Below are positions 46,357-55,454 of a DNA stretch of 64,000 nucleotides, one piece after another. The first letter of the stretch is position 1. Every line of letters begins with the position of its first letter. The stretch lies in assembly GCF_012932915.1 (NCBI RefSeq), contig NZ_VCQU01000002.1:558001-622000 (forward strand). The letters run 5' to 3'. The position numbers were made by a program, and so were the translations under genes. The notes beneath the pieces are model-generated. The model saw only the letters and a list, made by a program, of their open reading frames with translations, searched no databases and had not been told where the DNA came from. This DNA is from Antrihabitans stalactiti. GTDB taxonomy: Bacteria > Actinomycetota > Actinomycetes > Mycobacteriales > Mycobacteriaceae.

Positions 46357-46673
46357 GCTTAAGGGTCATCCGTGTGATACTCGGAGACGCAGTGGTCTCG
46401 ACAATTGTGCCGCCGACCGTCAGGATGGCTGTCAGCTAGGAATGACGGCCCCGGATCGATCCGGCCGCGAATCGTGACCTCTCGAAGATCGCGGGGCGCG
46501 GCGGGCGGCAGCTATGGCGCGAGGCCTAGTCCCAGCCGGGGCAGCAGTCCGTTCGATCACTGAACTCGATTGCCTCTCCATTCATTCGTTCGTCCGATAG
46601 GGACGTTGATTCCATCCATATAGGTTGGCCTTGGTCGCGCGAATCGCGCAGGCAGAGTGGGACGGGCGGTGCG
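46357..46673. other. Intergenic, no gene seen
   Basis: 317 bases between the anchored-protein pair and the GH3 gene. No convincing frame, repeat or terminator; it presumably carries the GH3 promoter. Confidence 0.4.
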
Positions 46674-48040
46674 ATGACCGGCGCAGAAAACGATGACGAA
46701 ATCGGCGGTGTAGGTCGCGCCGTCGACCCTCAGAAGTCCGATCTCGCCCTGCGCGCGAGGAACTCGAGATCGCTGCGTTCCCGCCTCCGATATTTCCGGC
46801 CCACCTACAGCAGAGCGAGTACATCGCCGCGAGCTCCGCCCCTCGTCGCAAGGCGATCCATCGTGTCCAGCTGATATTTGCAATCGCATTTGTTTCGTTG
46901 ACGCTATTGGGTTTCGTGCTATTCGGAAGGTCGCACTCTTCGAGGGTTCCCCCGCCTCAGTCGGCTGCGCCTGAATCGCAACCGACCTTGCAACCTCCGT
47001 TAGCCTCCGGCACGACGCCGTTCAACGATTGTGTCGGTCAGTTCCTCTCAAAATTCAGCTTGCGGGACAAGCTCGCTCAGTTGCTGACCGTCGGTGTGAC
47101 GGGCCCGTCGGACGCGATCGACGTCGTCAGCACAGAACACGTCGGCGGGATCTTCATCGGCAGCCCGACCGACAAGTCGATCTTGAACAAGTCTCAGATG
47201 GACAAGGTCAAGGCCGCCTCGACGAACCTGCCGTTGATGGTCACTATCGACGAAGAAGGCGGCCGGGTCTCGCGCATCCCCGAGCTGCTCGGCGGTTCTG
47301 AGCTCTCCGCCCGCGAAGTCGCGAAAACTTATACGGCGGACCAGGTTTACGAGCGCACCAAGGCGCGTGCGGCCAAGTTGAAGGAACTCGGTATCACCGT
47401 GGACTTCGCGCCGGACGTCGACGTGAGCAACCAACCGGACGATTCCGTGATCGGTGACCACTCGTACTCCAACGATCCTGCCGTCGTCACCGAATTCGCA
47501 GGCAAATACATCCAGGGAATGTTGGACGCAGGCGTCAAGCCGGTGATCAAGCACTTCCCCGGCCACGGTCACGGCACTGGCGACTCGCACACCGGCGCGG
47601 TGTCGACGCCGCCGCTGGACCAGCTGAAGAAGGTCGACTTGCTGCCGTTCCGCGACCTCGTCTCCAGCGGCGCGGCCGTCATGGTCGGTCACCTCGACGT
47701 GCCCGGCTTGACCGACGCGAACATCCCCGCCAGCATCAGCCCGCAGGTCATGGCGTTGCTACGCGAAGGGACCGGCTACGGCGCTGCGCCGTTCGACGGA
47801 CCGATCTTCACCGACGATCTCAGCGGTATGGCAGCCATCACCGCGAAGTACGACATCGAGACCGCGGTCGAGGCCGCCCTCGTCGCTGGCGCTGACATCG
47901 CGCTGTGGATCAGCACCGACACCGTATCGAGCGTGTCGGATAAATTGGAGAAATCGGTCGCCGCCGGCCGGCCGACCCAGCAGCATGTCGACCAATCCCT
48001 GGTCCGGGTGGCGAAGTTCAAAGGCGCTCTCTCTTGCTAG
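46674..48040 (+). CDS. GH3 beta-N-acetylhexosaminidase (NagZ/LpqI-like), N-terminus frameshifted
   Basis: The catalytic domain is complete: KHFPGHGHGTGDSH carries the NagZ-type His/Asp loop and IFTDDLSGMAAI the nucleophile Asp. It removes N-acetylglucosamine from muropeptides in relatives. In its frame there is no ATG or GTG upstream of TTG 46898, yet coding sequence continues back to 46697 (AAFPPPIFPAHLQQ...RRKAIHRVQLIFAIAFV, a Pro-rich segment plus TM anchor). A start with fitting sequence (MTGAENDDEIGGVG) exists at 46674 in another frame. Removing GC from GCGCGCGAGG (46751-46760) would join them. So either a slippage mutation or an error; TTG 46898 would give a protein without a basic N-terminus. 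Confidence 0.8.
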
Positions 48041-48043
48041 ATC

Positions 48044-49309
48044 TCACCGAGCACGTAATCCCTGAAGTAACAGGTTGCCGATGAATGTCGCATTCTCCTC
48101 GGGAGACAGGTGGCGTCGGGTGAAGCAACGCAGTAGGAGAGTATTGGTGATGCCAGCGGCGATCTCGGTCGGCGTGCCGAGGTCGGTGAAGTCTCCGTCG
48201 TCTTGCCCCTGCTGAATCACCGGTGCGATGATGGCGGGCAGGTTCAATTGCTGCTTGATTGAAATCATGCCCTCTGGTTCGGAGTAGGTGTCGTGGGCGA
48301 CCGCAGCGACCAGCGCGTCCATAAATGCCGTCTCGTCGGCCACTAATTGGGCGCAGCGGAGAAGATGGTTCTCGATGATCGTGATCGTGCCGACGCCGAT
48401 CAGTAGGTCGTCGGCAACCGCTTCGGTAAGCGCTGACACCCGAGACTTCAGTGCGCCGATGAGAATATGTGACTTCGTGGGGAACAACATCCGAGCCGTC
48501 TCGACAGGGACTGAAGCATTCGACGCGATCGTTTCGAGCCGGGTCATGAAGTAGCCACGTTTGCTGAATTCGTCTCGCGCGGCGACGATTACCGCGGATC
48601 GCGGATCGCGTGCCATCGTTCTCGGCACGGAGGATTGCGGGTCGAGCGACGCTAGTGCATCATCCACGTGCTCGTGCAGCTGCGCAGTGTCGACGATTGT
48701 GCTAAGTACCGCCAGGATGGTGTCGGCGAGCAGCGCCGGAGTGACCGAACCCGGATCGGCCCGGCGGCGTATCATGAAACCCTCGACGATCGCGATCATT
48801 GCAGTCGCGAATGTCGTTGCGGTGAAGGGCTTTCGGAGCGTCGCGCCGAGTCGGCCGAACGAAGCTTCAAATGCGGCCAGCACCAGTTGGTCGCGGCGTT
48901 GGTAATCCGCGCGGAGGGCGAAGGTCGTACGCTGCGTCGAGACTGCGAGTACCTGTGCGAGAAGACGTTTGGTCACCGTCAACTCGTCCGTGATCGCTGA
49001 GAAGTGCGATGTGATCAATGCTCGGACCGTGGCCCGTGTCAGCCCCCCGTTGGCGGACATCTCCGTCAGCACCAGTGATCGCATCTGCTTCGGTGTGTAG
49101 CGACCCGACGGAATCAGCCCATCGACTACTTCTGCGAGAAAGTCAGATTTGGATGGAAATTTCCGATAGAACGTCGCGTGCGAGCCATTGGCGCTGTTGA
49201 TCACGTCCTCGCTGCGAAGACCGCGATCGAGGATGCTGCCGGGTTGATCGATGAGAATGCGCAAGCCAGCTTCGACAAACCGCCTGGCGGCCGCGTCTTC
49301 GACAGCCAT
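48044..49309 (-). CDS. TetR-family regulator with two TetR modules
   Basis: 421 residues (ATG 49309 with AGGGG upstream; GTG 49312 possible), about twice the usual TetR length. Two tandem units are visible: residues 1-210 with HTH LRSEDVINSANGSHATFYRKFPSK, and residues 228-421 with HTH RLETIASNASVPVETARMLFPTKSHI, each followed by an all-helical ligand/dimer domain. Double-TetR proteins are known in mycolate actinobacteria and often control lipid or drug-response genes. It converges on GH3 (3-base gap) and diverges from a small LuxR-type gene; the inverted repeats at 49398-49424 are its likely site. Confidence 0.85.
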   Translation of the reverse strand: MAVEDAAARRFVEAGLRILIDQPGSILDRGLRSEDVINSANGSHATFYRKFPSKSDFLAEVVDGLIPSGRYTPKQMRSLVLTEMSANGGLTRATVRALITSHFSAITDELTVTKRLLAQVLAVSTQRTTFALRADYQRRDQLVLAAFEASFGRLGATLRKPFTATTFATAMIAIVEGFMIRRRADPGSVTPALLADTILAVLSTIVDTAQLHEHVDDALASLDPQSSVPRTMARDPRSAVIVAARDEFSKRGYFMTRLETIASNASVPVETARMLFPTKSHILIGALKSRVSALTEAVADDLLIGVGTITIIENHLLRCAQLVADETAFMDALVAAVAHDTYSEPEGMISIKQQLNLPAIIAPVIQQGQDDGDFTDLGTPTEIAAGITNTLLLRCFTRRHLSPEENATFIGNLLLQGLRAR

Positions 49310-49397
49310 CACTACCCCTTTTGATCAGGTCGGCGTGCTCGCGCGTGACGACGGAGTGGTCGATCCTGTGGACGATCGCCTCATTAGAGCACAGTGT

Positions 49398-49424
49398 GAG
49401 AGAGAACCGTCTCACTTGAGACAG
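49398..49424. promoter_or_regulatory. Interleaved inverted repeats, candidate TetR operator
   Basis: GTGAGA (49398-49403) pairs with TCTCAC (49412-49417), and GTCTCACTTGAGAC (49411-49424) is itself a near-perfect palindrome with a 2-base centre. They overlap and lie about 90 bases upstream of the TetR start. TetR proteins bind such repeats, often their own promoter. Short arms occur by chance, so support is moderate. Confidence 0.4.
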
Positions 49425-49543
49425 GGGACTCCGCGACGCAACAGTGACCTTCCGGCAATGGTCGGCTTCCATTGCAAAAGAGTCGGGGATGGTTGCGCAG
49501 CGTGAATCAGTAGCGTCGTGCATTTATCAGCAAGGACCGCGTG

Positions 49544-49828
49544 ATGAGCATTTCTGGATCTGCCAATAGGTCGTCCGAGGTGGAAGGGGTACGCGCGTAT
49601 ACAAAGCCGAATCTTAGTGATCGTGAAATTGAGGTGCTCTTGGCATGGTTCTGCTGCGACACGAAGGCAAACGTCGCTAAGAGACTGTACATTTCGCTCG
49701 GCACGGTCAACACGCATCTGGCGCGCGTCCGGCACAAGTACGAATCTGTCGGCCGATCAGCTTCAACGAAGGCGGCGTTGGTGGCACGTGCGCTACAAGA
49801 CGGGTTCGTCTGCGTCGAAGATCTATGA
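49544..49828 (+). CDS. Receiver-less LuxR/GerE-type HTH protein
   Basis: 94 residues from ATG 49544 (AAGGA upstream). It is essentially one GerE HTH: LSDREIEVLLAWF, then NVAKRLYISLGTVNTHLARVRHKYESVGR with the recognition helix GTVNTHLARVR, and ARALQDGF. No receiver or ligand domain. It is clearly paralogous to the protein at 56673. It likely binds DNA as a dimer or competes with the full response regulator encoded 4 kb away. Confidence 0.8.
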   Translation: MSISGSANRSSEVEGVRAYTKPNLSDREIEVLLAWFCCDTKANVAKRLYISLGTVNTHLARVRHKYESVGRSASTKAALVARALQDGFVCVEDL

Positions 49829-49934
49829 CTCCTGATTGCGGTGCGCGGGCGCAGGGGCCCACGCACGCCAGCAGACCGTTTGCGGCCATAGGCCGCATGG
49901 TAGCTAGAAGCGGAATCGACGGAAGGCGTCGGAT

Positions 49935-50381
49935 GTGAGCGGCACGGTTGGGGGTGGCCAACATCGTGGCGCACGTTCGGAACTTCATACCAGCGCAGAG
50001 GCATCTATCGAGCCTGATTCGCGCTGGGCGCAGTACATGCCCTCGGCGATTCCAGAGTGTTCCGAGGTCCGGGATGACATTCTCGCGCAATCTGGGCGCG
50101 ATATTGGCGTAGTCGACGAGGAATGGTTGCTGACCGTGGTCCGAACCGTCTTGCAGGAGAAGTTGCGCGAGACGACGATTGGTCGCGTGGATGTGACGTG
50201 GGATGAAATTCGGTCGCTCCTCGCGAGGCCAGATTACGACCCACGGTTGCTGTCGAAGTTTCTCAGCACCAAGGGCGCTGTCGGCGTCGCAATCAACGAC
50301 AAGATCTCGGCGTTGCTTAGCGTCCATATCCCTGCGGCGCTACTCTTGCGAGTGCGCGCCGGCGATTTCGATATTCGGTGA
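49935..50381 (+). CDS. Hypothetical soluble protein
   Basis: 148 residues from GTG 49935 with GGAAGG about 9 bases upstream. Mostly helical (EEWLLTVVRTVLQEKLRETT, DEIRSLLARPDYDPRLLSKFL), no signal or TM segment. Not recognised. It lies after the LuxR-type gene and converges on the SnoaL-like gene. Confidence 0.5.
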   Translation: MSGTVGGGQHRGARSELHTSAEASIEPDSRWAQYMPSAIPECSEVRDDILAQSGRDIGVVDEEWLLTVVRTVLQEKLRETTIGRVDVTWDEIRSLLARPDYDPRLLSKFLSTKGAVGVAINDKISALLSVHIPAALLLRVRAGDFDIR

Positions 50382-50402
50382 GAGATCGGGTTTCTGCGGC
50401 CC

Positions 50403-50825
50403 TCAGCGCGTCCAAACGGGCGTGATCGACATGCGGGTAAATCGCCAACCATCCGCGGTGCGAAGGGCGTCGAACGCGTAGTGAATGCCGATGATTCGAT
50501 TGTCTTGGGGGACTGCTGCCGCAGGGACAAAGATCGCGACGATGTTGGCGTCGACCACCGCTTCGTCGACCTGCAGATCGATCGAAACGCCAGCGACGAG
50601 ATGCTGCGTCCGTTCGAACATTTCATGATTGCGTTGCGCAGTCTGGATGATCGCGTCGACGCCGGTCGTGACACCGTCGGGGGTTTTCAGCCTAGCGTCA
50701 ACGGAATAGACGTGCGACAAGTCGTCGAACTGCTTCGAGTCGATGAATCGCCCGATATCCGCGACCAGGTTGGCGATATCGTTCTTGTCCAACAGTTCTT
50801 TGATCGGGTCCGTGGTCGTAGCCAC
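50403..50825 (-). CDS. SnoaL/NTF2-like protein
   Basis: 140 residues from GTG 50825, chosen because GGGGAG stands about 10 bases upstream. The fold pattern is that of the SnoaL-like/NTF2 superfamily used by polyketide cyclases and ring hydroxylases: DIANLVADIGRFIDSKQFDDL, YSVDARLKTPDG, QHLVAGVSIDLQVDEAVVDA, and a final strand GWRFTRMSITPVWTR. No catalytic assignment is possible. An upstream ATG at 50894 would read through a tandem repeat and is less likely. Confidence 0.7.
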   Translation of the reverse strand: MATTTDPIKELLDKNDIANLVADIGRFIDSKQFDDLSHVYSVDARLKTPDGVTTGVDAIIQTAQRNHEMFERTQHLVAGVSIDLQVDEAVVDANIVAIFVPAAAVPQDNRIIGIHYAFDALRTADGWRFTRMSITPVWTR

Positions 50826-50856
50826 TGAAATTCTCCCCTCGAGATGGACCTGCTGT

Positions 50857-50892
50857 GCTTGGTCATCGAACAACGCTTGGTCATCGAACAAC
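50857..50892. repeat. Perfect 18-base tandem duplication
   Basis: GCTTGGTCATCGAACAAC occurs twice head to tail (50857-50874, 50875-50892), just upstream of the SnoaL-like gene. It lies in its promoter or leader, so copy number could affect expression. Confidence 0.85.
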
Positions 50893-51123
50893 ATAGTGTG
50901 ACCGAGCGGTATCCCCGCAATCTGGACTCAATTGTCTGGACTCTCGGGTGGTGACTACGTGTTCGGCGGAGCCGGTTGGCGACCACTCCCGTCGTCCCGA
51001 AAACCTGACAGGTCCGGCGAAGGACGATTCCGCCGGTATTCTCCATCAGTCCAAAATCGGATGGTGCCCAATAGGCCGATAGCCCCAAGGCAACTCGGAT
51101 TGCGATAACGATCGCATCCATGT

Positions 51124-51560
51124 CTAGACGGTTTGTCCCTCGCGCTCTGAGATGGATATCTGGGCGGCGGGATCCTCAGCCCGAATCGCTTCGGCGAGAT
51201 TGATCATGAATTTTCGGTATGCGTTGTATCCGACCATATCCTTAGGCGTAACGGGATGAAGAACACGGGCTGCTGGCTGGTCTTGTAATTGTCTATCTCG
51301 CTACGAACCGTGCAACCTGCTGGCGCGTTGTCGATTGGTACATGGAACACCATCAGTTCGGAGAACTTTCCGACTCCCCGGACGGAGAAATTGGTGCTTC
51401 CCAGTTCGGCGCCTTCGAATCCTATCGGTGCGTGTCATGTCGACATGCCCACCGCGCTTGTATTTTCTCCGATTGCTTTAGTCAATTCTGCGACCCGGTC
51501 GGCGCTCAAGGTTGTTCGTGCGAAAATATGTGACTGGGAGAATTTGTGCGGTGCGGCCAT
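51124..51560 (-). pseudogene. Small protein gene with in-frame stop and frameshift
   Basis: ATG 51560 has AAAGGA at good spacing and begins MAAPHKFSQSHIFARTTL. The frame meets TGA at 51435-51437 after GMST, then continues coding-like (IGFEGAELGSTNFSVRG...QQPVFFIP). Near 51250 it must shift one base at a CCC run to reach KDMVGYNAYRKFM...DPAAQISISEREGQTV and the TAG at 51124. Two separate lesions make a roughly 145-residue protein unreadable. I do not recognise the family. Confidence 0.65.
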
Positions 51561-51964
51561 GATGGGTCCTTTCACAATTGGGCCCAAGTACGCGAGATAC
51601 GTCATGATCGACGGTCGGCAGCCACGTTACTTCGTCGGCGGTTCGCCGCGGTATCGTACGTTTGACCGACGGGCCGCCGTCGATTTCAGTAAGTCAATGC
51701 GCTGGTATGGCCGGACCCGGAGTATTCTCGAACCTGGATTCGCGGGGTGCGAGTGCAATTCCTCGCTCGGTGGTTGTCAATGTATTCACACGAAGCGGTG
51801 CAGCCCGGTGGCGATAAATGCGACCGTAGGACCGACAAACAGACCGATTCGAGCCGTCTGGGCCGGCTGCAGGCGTGTCGACTACTCGGTCGCCGAAGTC
51901 GTCTGCTTCGTCGACACAGCCGCCGCCCCGGTGGGCAGCGCACCAACACTGGGCGGCCGAGTGC
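51561..51964. other. Intergenic, no gene seen
   Basis: 404 bases between the pseudogene start and the end of the next minus-strand gene. Plus-strand frames here are antisense or low quality. Nothing structured was noticed. Confidence 0.35.
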
Positions 51965-52420
51965 TCACATGCTGGCGTCCGGGCAAAGGATAGCTTGGAC
52001 GCCGGCCTGTAGCAGTATGTCGGTCGTACTCACCGCCAGAAACGACGCCCACGCGGCTTCCTCGCGGGAATCATGTCGCTGCGACGCTTCGCCAGCACCG
52101 CTGAAGTGCGCGCTGGCGGTCGCAGCGGCTAAGTCAACGTCGAAGAGCACATCGGCCGTTAGCCGTCGCTGGGTGACCTCGACGGCAGCGACAGGGCGAC
52201 GTAACCGATTATGTCGTCTCTGCGCGATGGTTCTGTTCAATTCCCGGACCTTGGCACCAGAAATGCCGATTACGTTGCCGTACTTCCACTTTCGCTGAGT
52301 ATTGGTTGGGTGCGCTGCCGCATCGTGAACGGCAAGGATGAGTTCGCTCAGCGACGCCGCGGGGACCGTGACCTCGAATGTGCTGATCTCGGGCGAACTC
52401 AACGCTGGCTCATTGGCCAT
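51965..52420 (-). CDS. Hypothetical protein
   Basis: 151 residues from ATG 52420, chosen for the very strong ribosome site GGAGGTGATC 6 bases upstream. Pattern: SELILAVHDAAAHPTNTQRKW, then VRELNRTIAQRRHNRLRR and Ala-rich helices ending LQAGVQAILCPDA. No signal, TM segment or known motif recognised. A perfect 18-base palindrome lies about 180 bases upstream. Confidence 0.55.
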   Translation of the reverse strand: MANEPALSSPEISTFEVTVPAASLSELILAVHDAAAHPTNTQRKWKYGNVIGISGAKVRELNRTIAQRRHNRLRRPVAAVEVTQRRLTADVLFDVDLAAATASAHFSGAGEASQRHDSREEAAWASFLAVSTTDILLQAGVQAILCPDASM

Positions 52421-52985
52421 GCTGTGATCACCTCCGGCGAGGACGTGAGTAGTCGGCACGGTCCGGTTGGCGGCCGCGGCAAATGATCGTTGCGGCCCTC
52501 GTCGCCCTTTGCAGGTAACTGGTCAAGCCCTTATCAGCCCGACGCGCGGTGAGGATTTCGCGTATGAGTGGCTGACAAGCAGGTCGGGCATTTGGCCGAC
52601 GATTGGACATGTGTCCAATGATCCATACTCTGCGCGATGCGTCAAGCGGCTGCCTGCTTCGTCGCGAATTCGATGGCCCGGGCTGCGAATCATCCGACAC
52701 CCAGCGTCGCCTCCATCCGCCTATCGCCCTTGCGCGCGCCCTCGCTCTTTCGAGCATTGTGGACGCCAGTCACGGCGCCACCGCGCTCCAAATTGGTGCA
52801 CGACATCCGATTGGCAATTCAAACAGGTCGAGCCACCAACCCACTGCGATGCAAAATAATCCCAAACGTTTCCATTATGATGCCTTTGTCGGATTTTGAA
52901 GCGCGCAGAATTTCACGCGGACTGCCCGGGGACACTCGCAGGCTGACAATAGACGACGCCAGCCAAGCTCGCGGGACAGCGACTG
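52421..52985. other. Gap with 18-base palindrome, no gene seen
   Basis: 565 bases with no supported coding frame. It contains ATTGGACATGTGTCCAAT at 52602-52619, arms of eight bases around TG, which could be an operator for the minus-strand gene ending its leader at 52420. Confidence 0.4.
52602..52619. promoter_or_regulatory. 18-base inverted repeat, candidate operator
   Basis: ATTGGACA-TG-TGTCCAAT, perfect eight-base arms. One such repeat per fixed spacing is expected by chance in a window this size, so only its intergenic position gives it weight. Confidence 0.3.
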
Positions 52986-53264
52986 TTAAGACAATGGGAC
53001 ATTGGATATGTTGGTCTTGTCATTCGCTGTAATAGAGCAGTATGCCTTCGCCTCTGTCCGGAGAGCCACCAGTTTGATCCCGTTTGGATCCTTTCCGTGC
53101 TTGTCGTTGTACATCTTTGTGACTATGGAGTCCTGCTTGTCCTGCGCTTGACTCAGAAAATCGTGACACGTAGTCTCGCCTCCTTTATTGGACGAGCAGC
53201 CGGTGAATAGAAGCGCGGCGGACAGTCCTGCCATTAGTGCGAAGGGCAGGGTCTTGTTCTCCAT
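52986..53264 (-). CDS. Small lipoprotein
   Basis: 92 residues from ATG 53264 with AAAGGTAA upstream. Signal peptide KTLPFALMAGLSAALLFTGC with lipobox FTGC; mature domain with two further Cys (TTCHDFLSQAQDKQDSI, AKAYCSITAND). The pattern resembles small actinobacterial lipoproteins of unknown function. It diverges from the response-regulator gene. Confidence 0.75.
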   Translation of the reverse strand: MENKTLPFALMAGLSAALLFTGCSSNKGGETTCHDFLSQAQDKQDSIVTKMYNDKHGKDPNGIKLVALRTEAKAYCSITANDKTNISNVPLS

Positions 53265-53604
53265 CGAGTTACCTTTCGTTGCAGTTCTTGCCGATCTGAT
53301 GAATTCGGTATGGCGTATATCCTGGTGTGACACTGAGTCCGTCGTCCATCGTGCGAACGGTCGACACGCATTGTTTAGGGGACGAAAATTCGCATCCAAA
53401 GTCGCTGCACTGTCGATAGCCGCTTGCGAAGACAGCATGGTAAAGACAGACGGCCACAGTTTGTGTGGCGCTAGCCGACACTCGTCGCGCGCGAATCGCT
53501 CGTCGATCGTTTGACTGACTTACGGAATAGGCACGTCCGGTCGACAATGCTTCCAGGGCAGATCTGCCTGGTGACGGCTCGGCAGTCGTAAAGCGGGGGA
53601 GACG
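53265..53604. other. Divergent intergenic region
   Basis: 340 bases between the lipoprotein and the response-regulator operon; it must hold both promoters. No operator or hairpin was identified. GGGGGAGACG directly precedes the regulator's ATG. Confidence 0.4.
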
Positions 53605-54279
53605 ATGACGAACGACACGCCTCACTGTGGGAGCGTGCCTCGGCGGATCGGAGTCGTCGAGGATCATGCGGTGGCAGTGGCAGGGTTGCGCCAAATTCTC
53701 GCGGATGAACCCGACCTGATGATCGTTGCCGCTGCGACAACAGTGTCCGAATTGCTAGCGATCACTACGGATCTCGATCTGGCGATGCTTGATCTTCGTT
53801 TGCCTGATGGATCCTCTCCAATTGCCAACGTCGAGCAGTTGCGGCGGGCGGGAATCGAAACGTTAGTGTTCACCTCGGGAGACGAGCCATTCATGGTTCG
53901 TGCCGCGGCGCGGGCGGGCGTATTGGGCGTGGTGCGCAAATCTGAACGCGGTGAGGTTGTTGCCTCCGCGATTCGCGATGCGGCGATGGGCCGGCTCGTT
54001 GCGACGATGGATTGGGCGGCGGCGATCGATGCAGATGAGGATTTTGCTCAGGTGAATTTGAGTCCGCGGCAGCGTGACGTCCTGGGCTTGTATGCGTCTG
54101 GTGAGCCTGCGGCGCGAGTGGCGAAGCTGTCGGGTCTTACTGAGGACACCGTCAACGCTTATCTCGGTCGAATTCGGCAAAAGTATGCCGAAGCTGGACG
54201 CCCCGCGCGCACCAAGACGGAGCTATACAAAAGGGCACTGGAGGACGGATGGCTGCCGATACCCCGTCGACGCCACTAG
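53605..54279 (+). CDS. NarL/FixJ-type response regulator
   Basis: 224 residues: receiver domain with acidic pair VVEDH, phosphoacceptor Asp in LAMLDLRLPDG, Thr/Ser in VFTSGDE and Lys in VVRKSERGE; then a LuxR-type HTH (NLSPRQRDVLGLYASGEPAARVAKLSGLTEDTVNAYLGRIRQKY in part). It overlaps the kinase gene by 31 bases and is surely its partner. Target genes are unknown. Confidence 0.9.
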   Translation: MTNDTPHCGSVPRRIGVVEDHAVAVAGLRQILADEPDLMIVAAATTVSELLAITTDLDLAMLDLRLPDGSSPIANVEQLRRAGIETLVFTSGDEPFMVRAAARAGVLGVVRKSERGEVVASAIRDAAMGRLVATMDWAAAIDADEDFAQVNLSPRQRDVLGLYASGEPAARVAKLSGLTEDTVNAYLGRIRQKYAEAGRPARTKTELYKRALEDGWLPIPRRRH

Positions 54280-55454
54280 GCGCGCTGCCTGTTGACTTTG
54301 CTAGCGGTGCCGAGACTCGCATCTTGCGGTTGTTCGCACGTTTCGTCAGCGCAGGGTATCTGTTCTACCTGATCTTGTTGGCTCCAGCAATCGGCGATCA
54401 GACGCGGGCCATGGCGGCGTGGTGGACGCCCTTCGGTGTGGTCGCGGTATTTATTCCGCCGCTTGCGATGGGAGCTGCGACGTTTGGGCGCGACCTTCGA
54501 TGGGTGCGCTTGTTCGCTGGTGTGACCGCGTTGTCGTACGTCGTCGCAGCTGCGACGTGGCCGATTGCGTGGAATGGTGTTCTTCTGCAATCGGATTCGT
54601 GGATCTCGTCTATTCCTGGTCTGTCTGGTCTGGCGGCGGCGGTGGCTTGGGGTCCGCGTCGGACAATTTCTCAGCTGGTCGTTGCGATCACGATCGTGCA
54701 GTTGATCAATCACGCCTGTCGCGTGCCAAACCACAACGGCGCCTTCGTCCCAGATCTTGCGTTTGCGATGAGCTTCTGCTTGCTATTTGTGGCAGCCGCA
54801 TTGATGGCGATGCGAACCGGTCGGCTGCTTGACGAGACGCAGTCGGGGGCACATGCCGTCGCCGCCGCCGCCGCGGCGATTGAGGCACGCGCCGTGCAAA
54901 GGGTCCGGTTCAACGCGTTGGTTCACGACTGGGTGATGTCGACGCTCCTTGCTGCGGCTCGGCAACCGCACACTGACGTGGTGCGCAATCAGGCGCGACT
55001 GACACTGTCCAAACTCGATGAGCTTGGCGATGTAGAGCAGGGGTCATTTGATGCTAGGGCTGTGTTGGCGCACTTGCGCACGGCGGTGGGAGCCGTCGAC
55101 GACAGTTTGCGAGTGGACACTCGCGTCGACCCCGGCGCCGAGAAAGCGACGTATCCTGCAGAGGCGATCCGCGTGGTCGGCGGTGCAGTTTCAGAAGCTG
55201 TTCGCAACAGTGTTCTCCACGCAGGCGACAGGGCTCGGCGCTCGGTGTCGGTGACGGTTGGAGCGATGGGACTCGAGGCCGTCATCGCCGACACGGGAAC
55301 CGGGTTCGATATCGAAGCTGTGGCTCCGCATCGTCTTGGCTTGGCAGTCAGCATCCGAGGTCGGATGCAACAACTCGACGGTGGCTCGGTGGACGTGCAG
55401 TCATGTCTGGGCGCGGGAACCACCATCAAAATGGTTTGGGTGGCCCAGCCTTGA
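54249..55454 (+). CDS. Membrane sensor histidine kinase (NarX/DesK-like)
   Basis: 401 residues, ATG 54249 with GGAGG five bases upstream, inside the end of the regulator gene. About five to six TM helices (28-215) are followed by a dimerisation helix with the likely phospho-His in FNALVHDWVMSTLL, and an HATPase domain with N box VSEAVRNSVLHAG and G box ADTGTGFD. No separate sensor domain is seen, so the membrane part probably senses. It is followed by a companion membrane protein whose TTG start overlaps this stop. Confidence 0.87.
   Translation: MAADTPSTPLGALPVDFASGAETRILRLFARFVSAGYLFYLILLAPAIGDQTRAMAAWWTPFGVVAVFIPPLAMGAATFGRDLRWVRLFAGVTALSYVVAAATWPIAWNGVLLQSDSWISSIPGLSGLAAAVAWGPRRTISQLVVAITIVQLINHACRVPNHNGAFVPDLAFAMSFCLLFVAAALMAMRTGRLLDETQSGAHAVAAAAAAIEARAVQRVRFNALVHDWVMSTLLAAARQPHTDVVRNQARLTLSKLDELGDVEQGSFDARAVLAHLRTAVGAVDDSLRVDTRVDPGAEKATYPAEAIRVVGGAVSEAVRNSVLHAGDRARRSVSVTVGAMGLEAVIADTGTGFDIEAVAPHRLGLAVSIRGRMQQLDGGSVDVQSCLGAGTTIKMVWVAQP

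Noticed and set aside
51435-51437. In-frame TGA as selenocysteine
   Set aside because: No selenocysteine machinery is visible, and the same gene needs a second, frameshift correction, so decay or error is simpler.
51289-51993. 234-codon plus-strand frame
   Set aside because: Antisense to the better-supported decayed gene at 51124-51560, which has a start with ribosome site and protein-like sequence.
52637-53032. 131-codon plus-strand frame
   Set aside because: Overlaps the end of the small lipoprotein gene, no ribosome site, Arg/Pro/Ser-rich chance composition.
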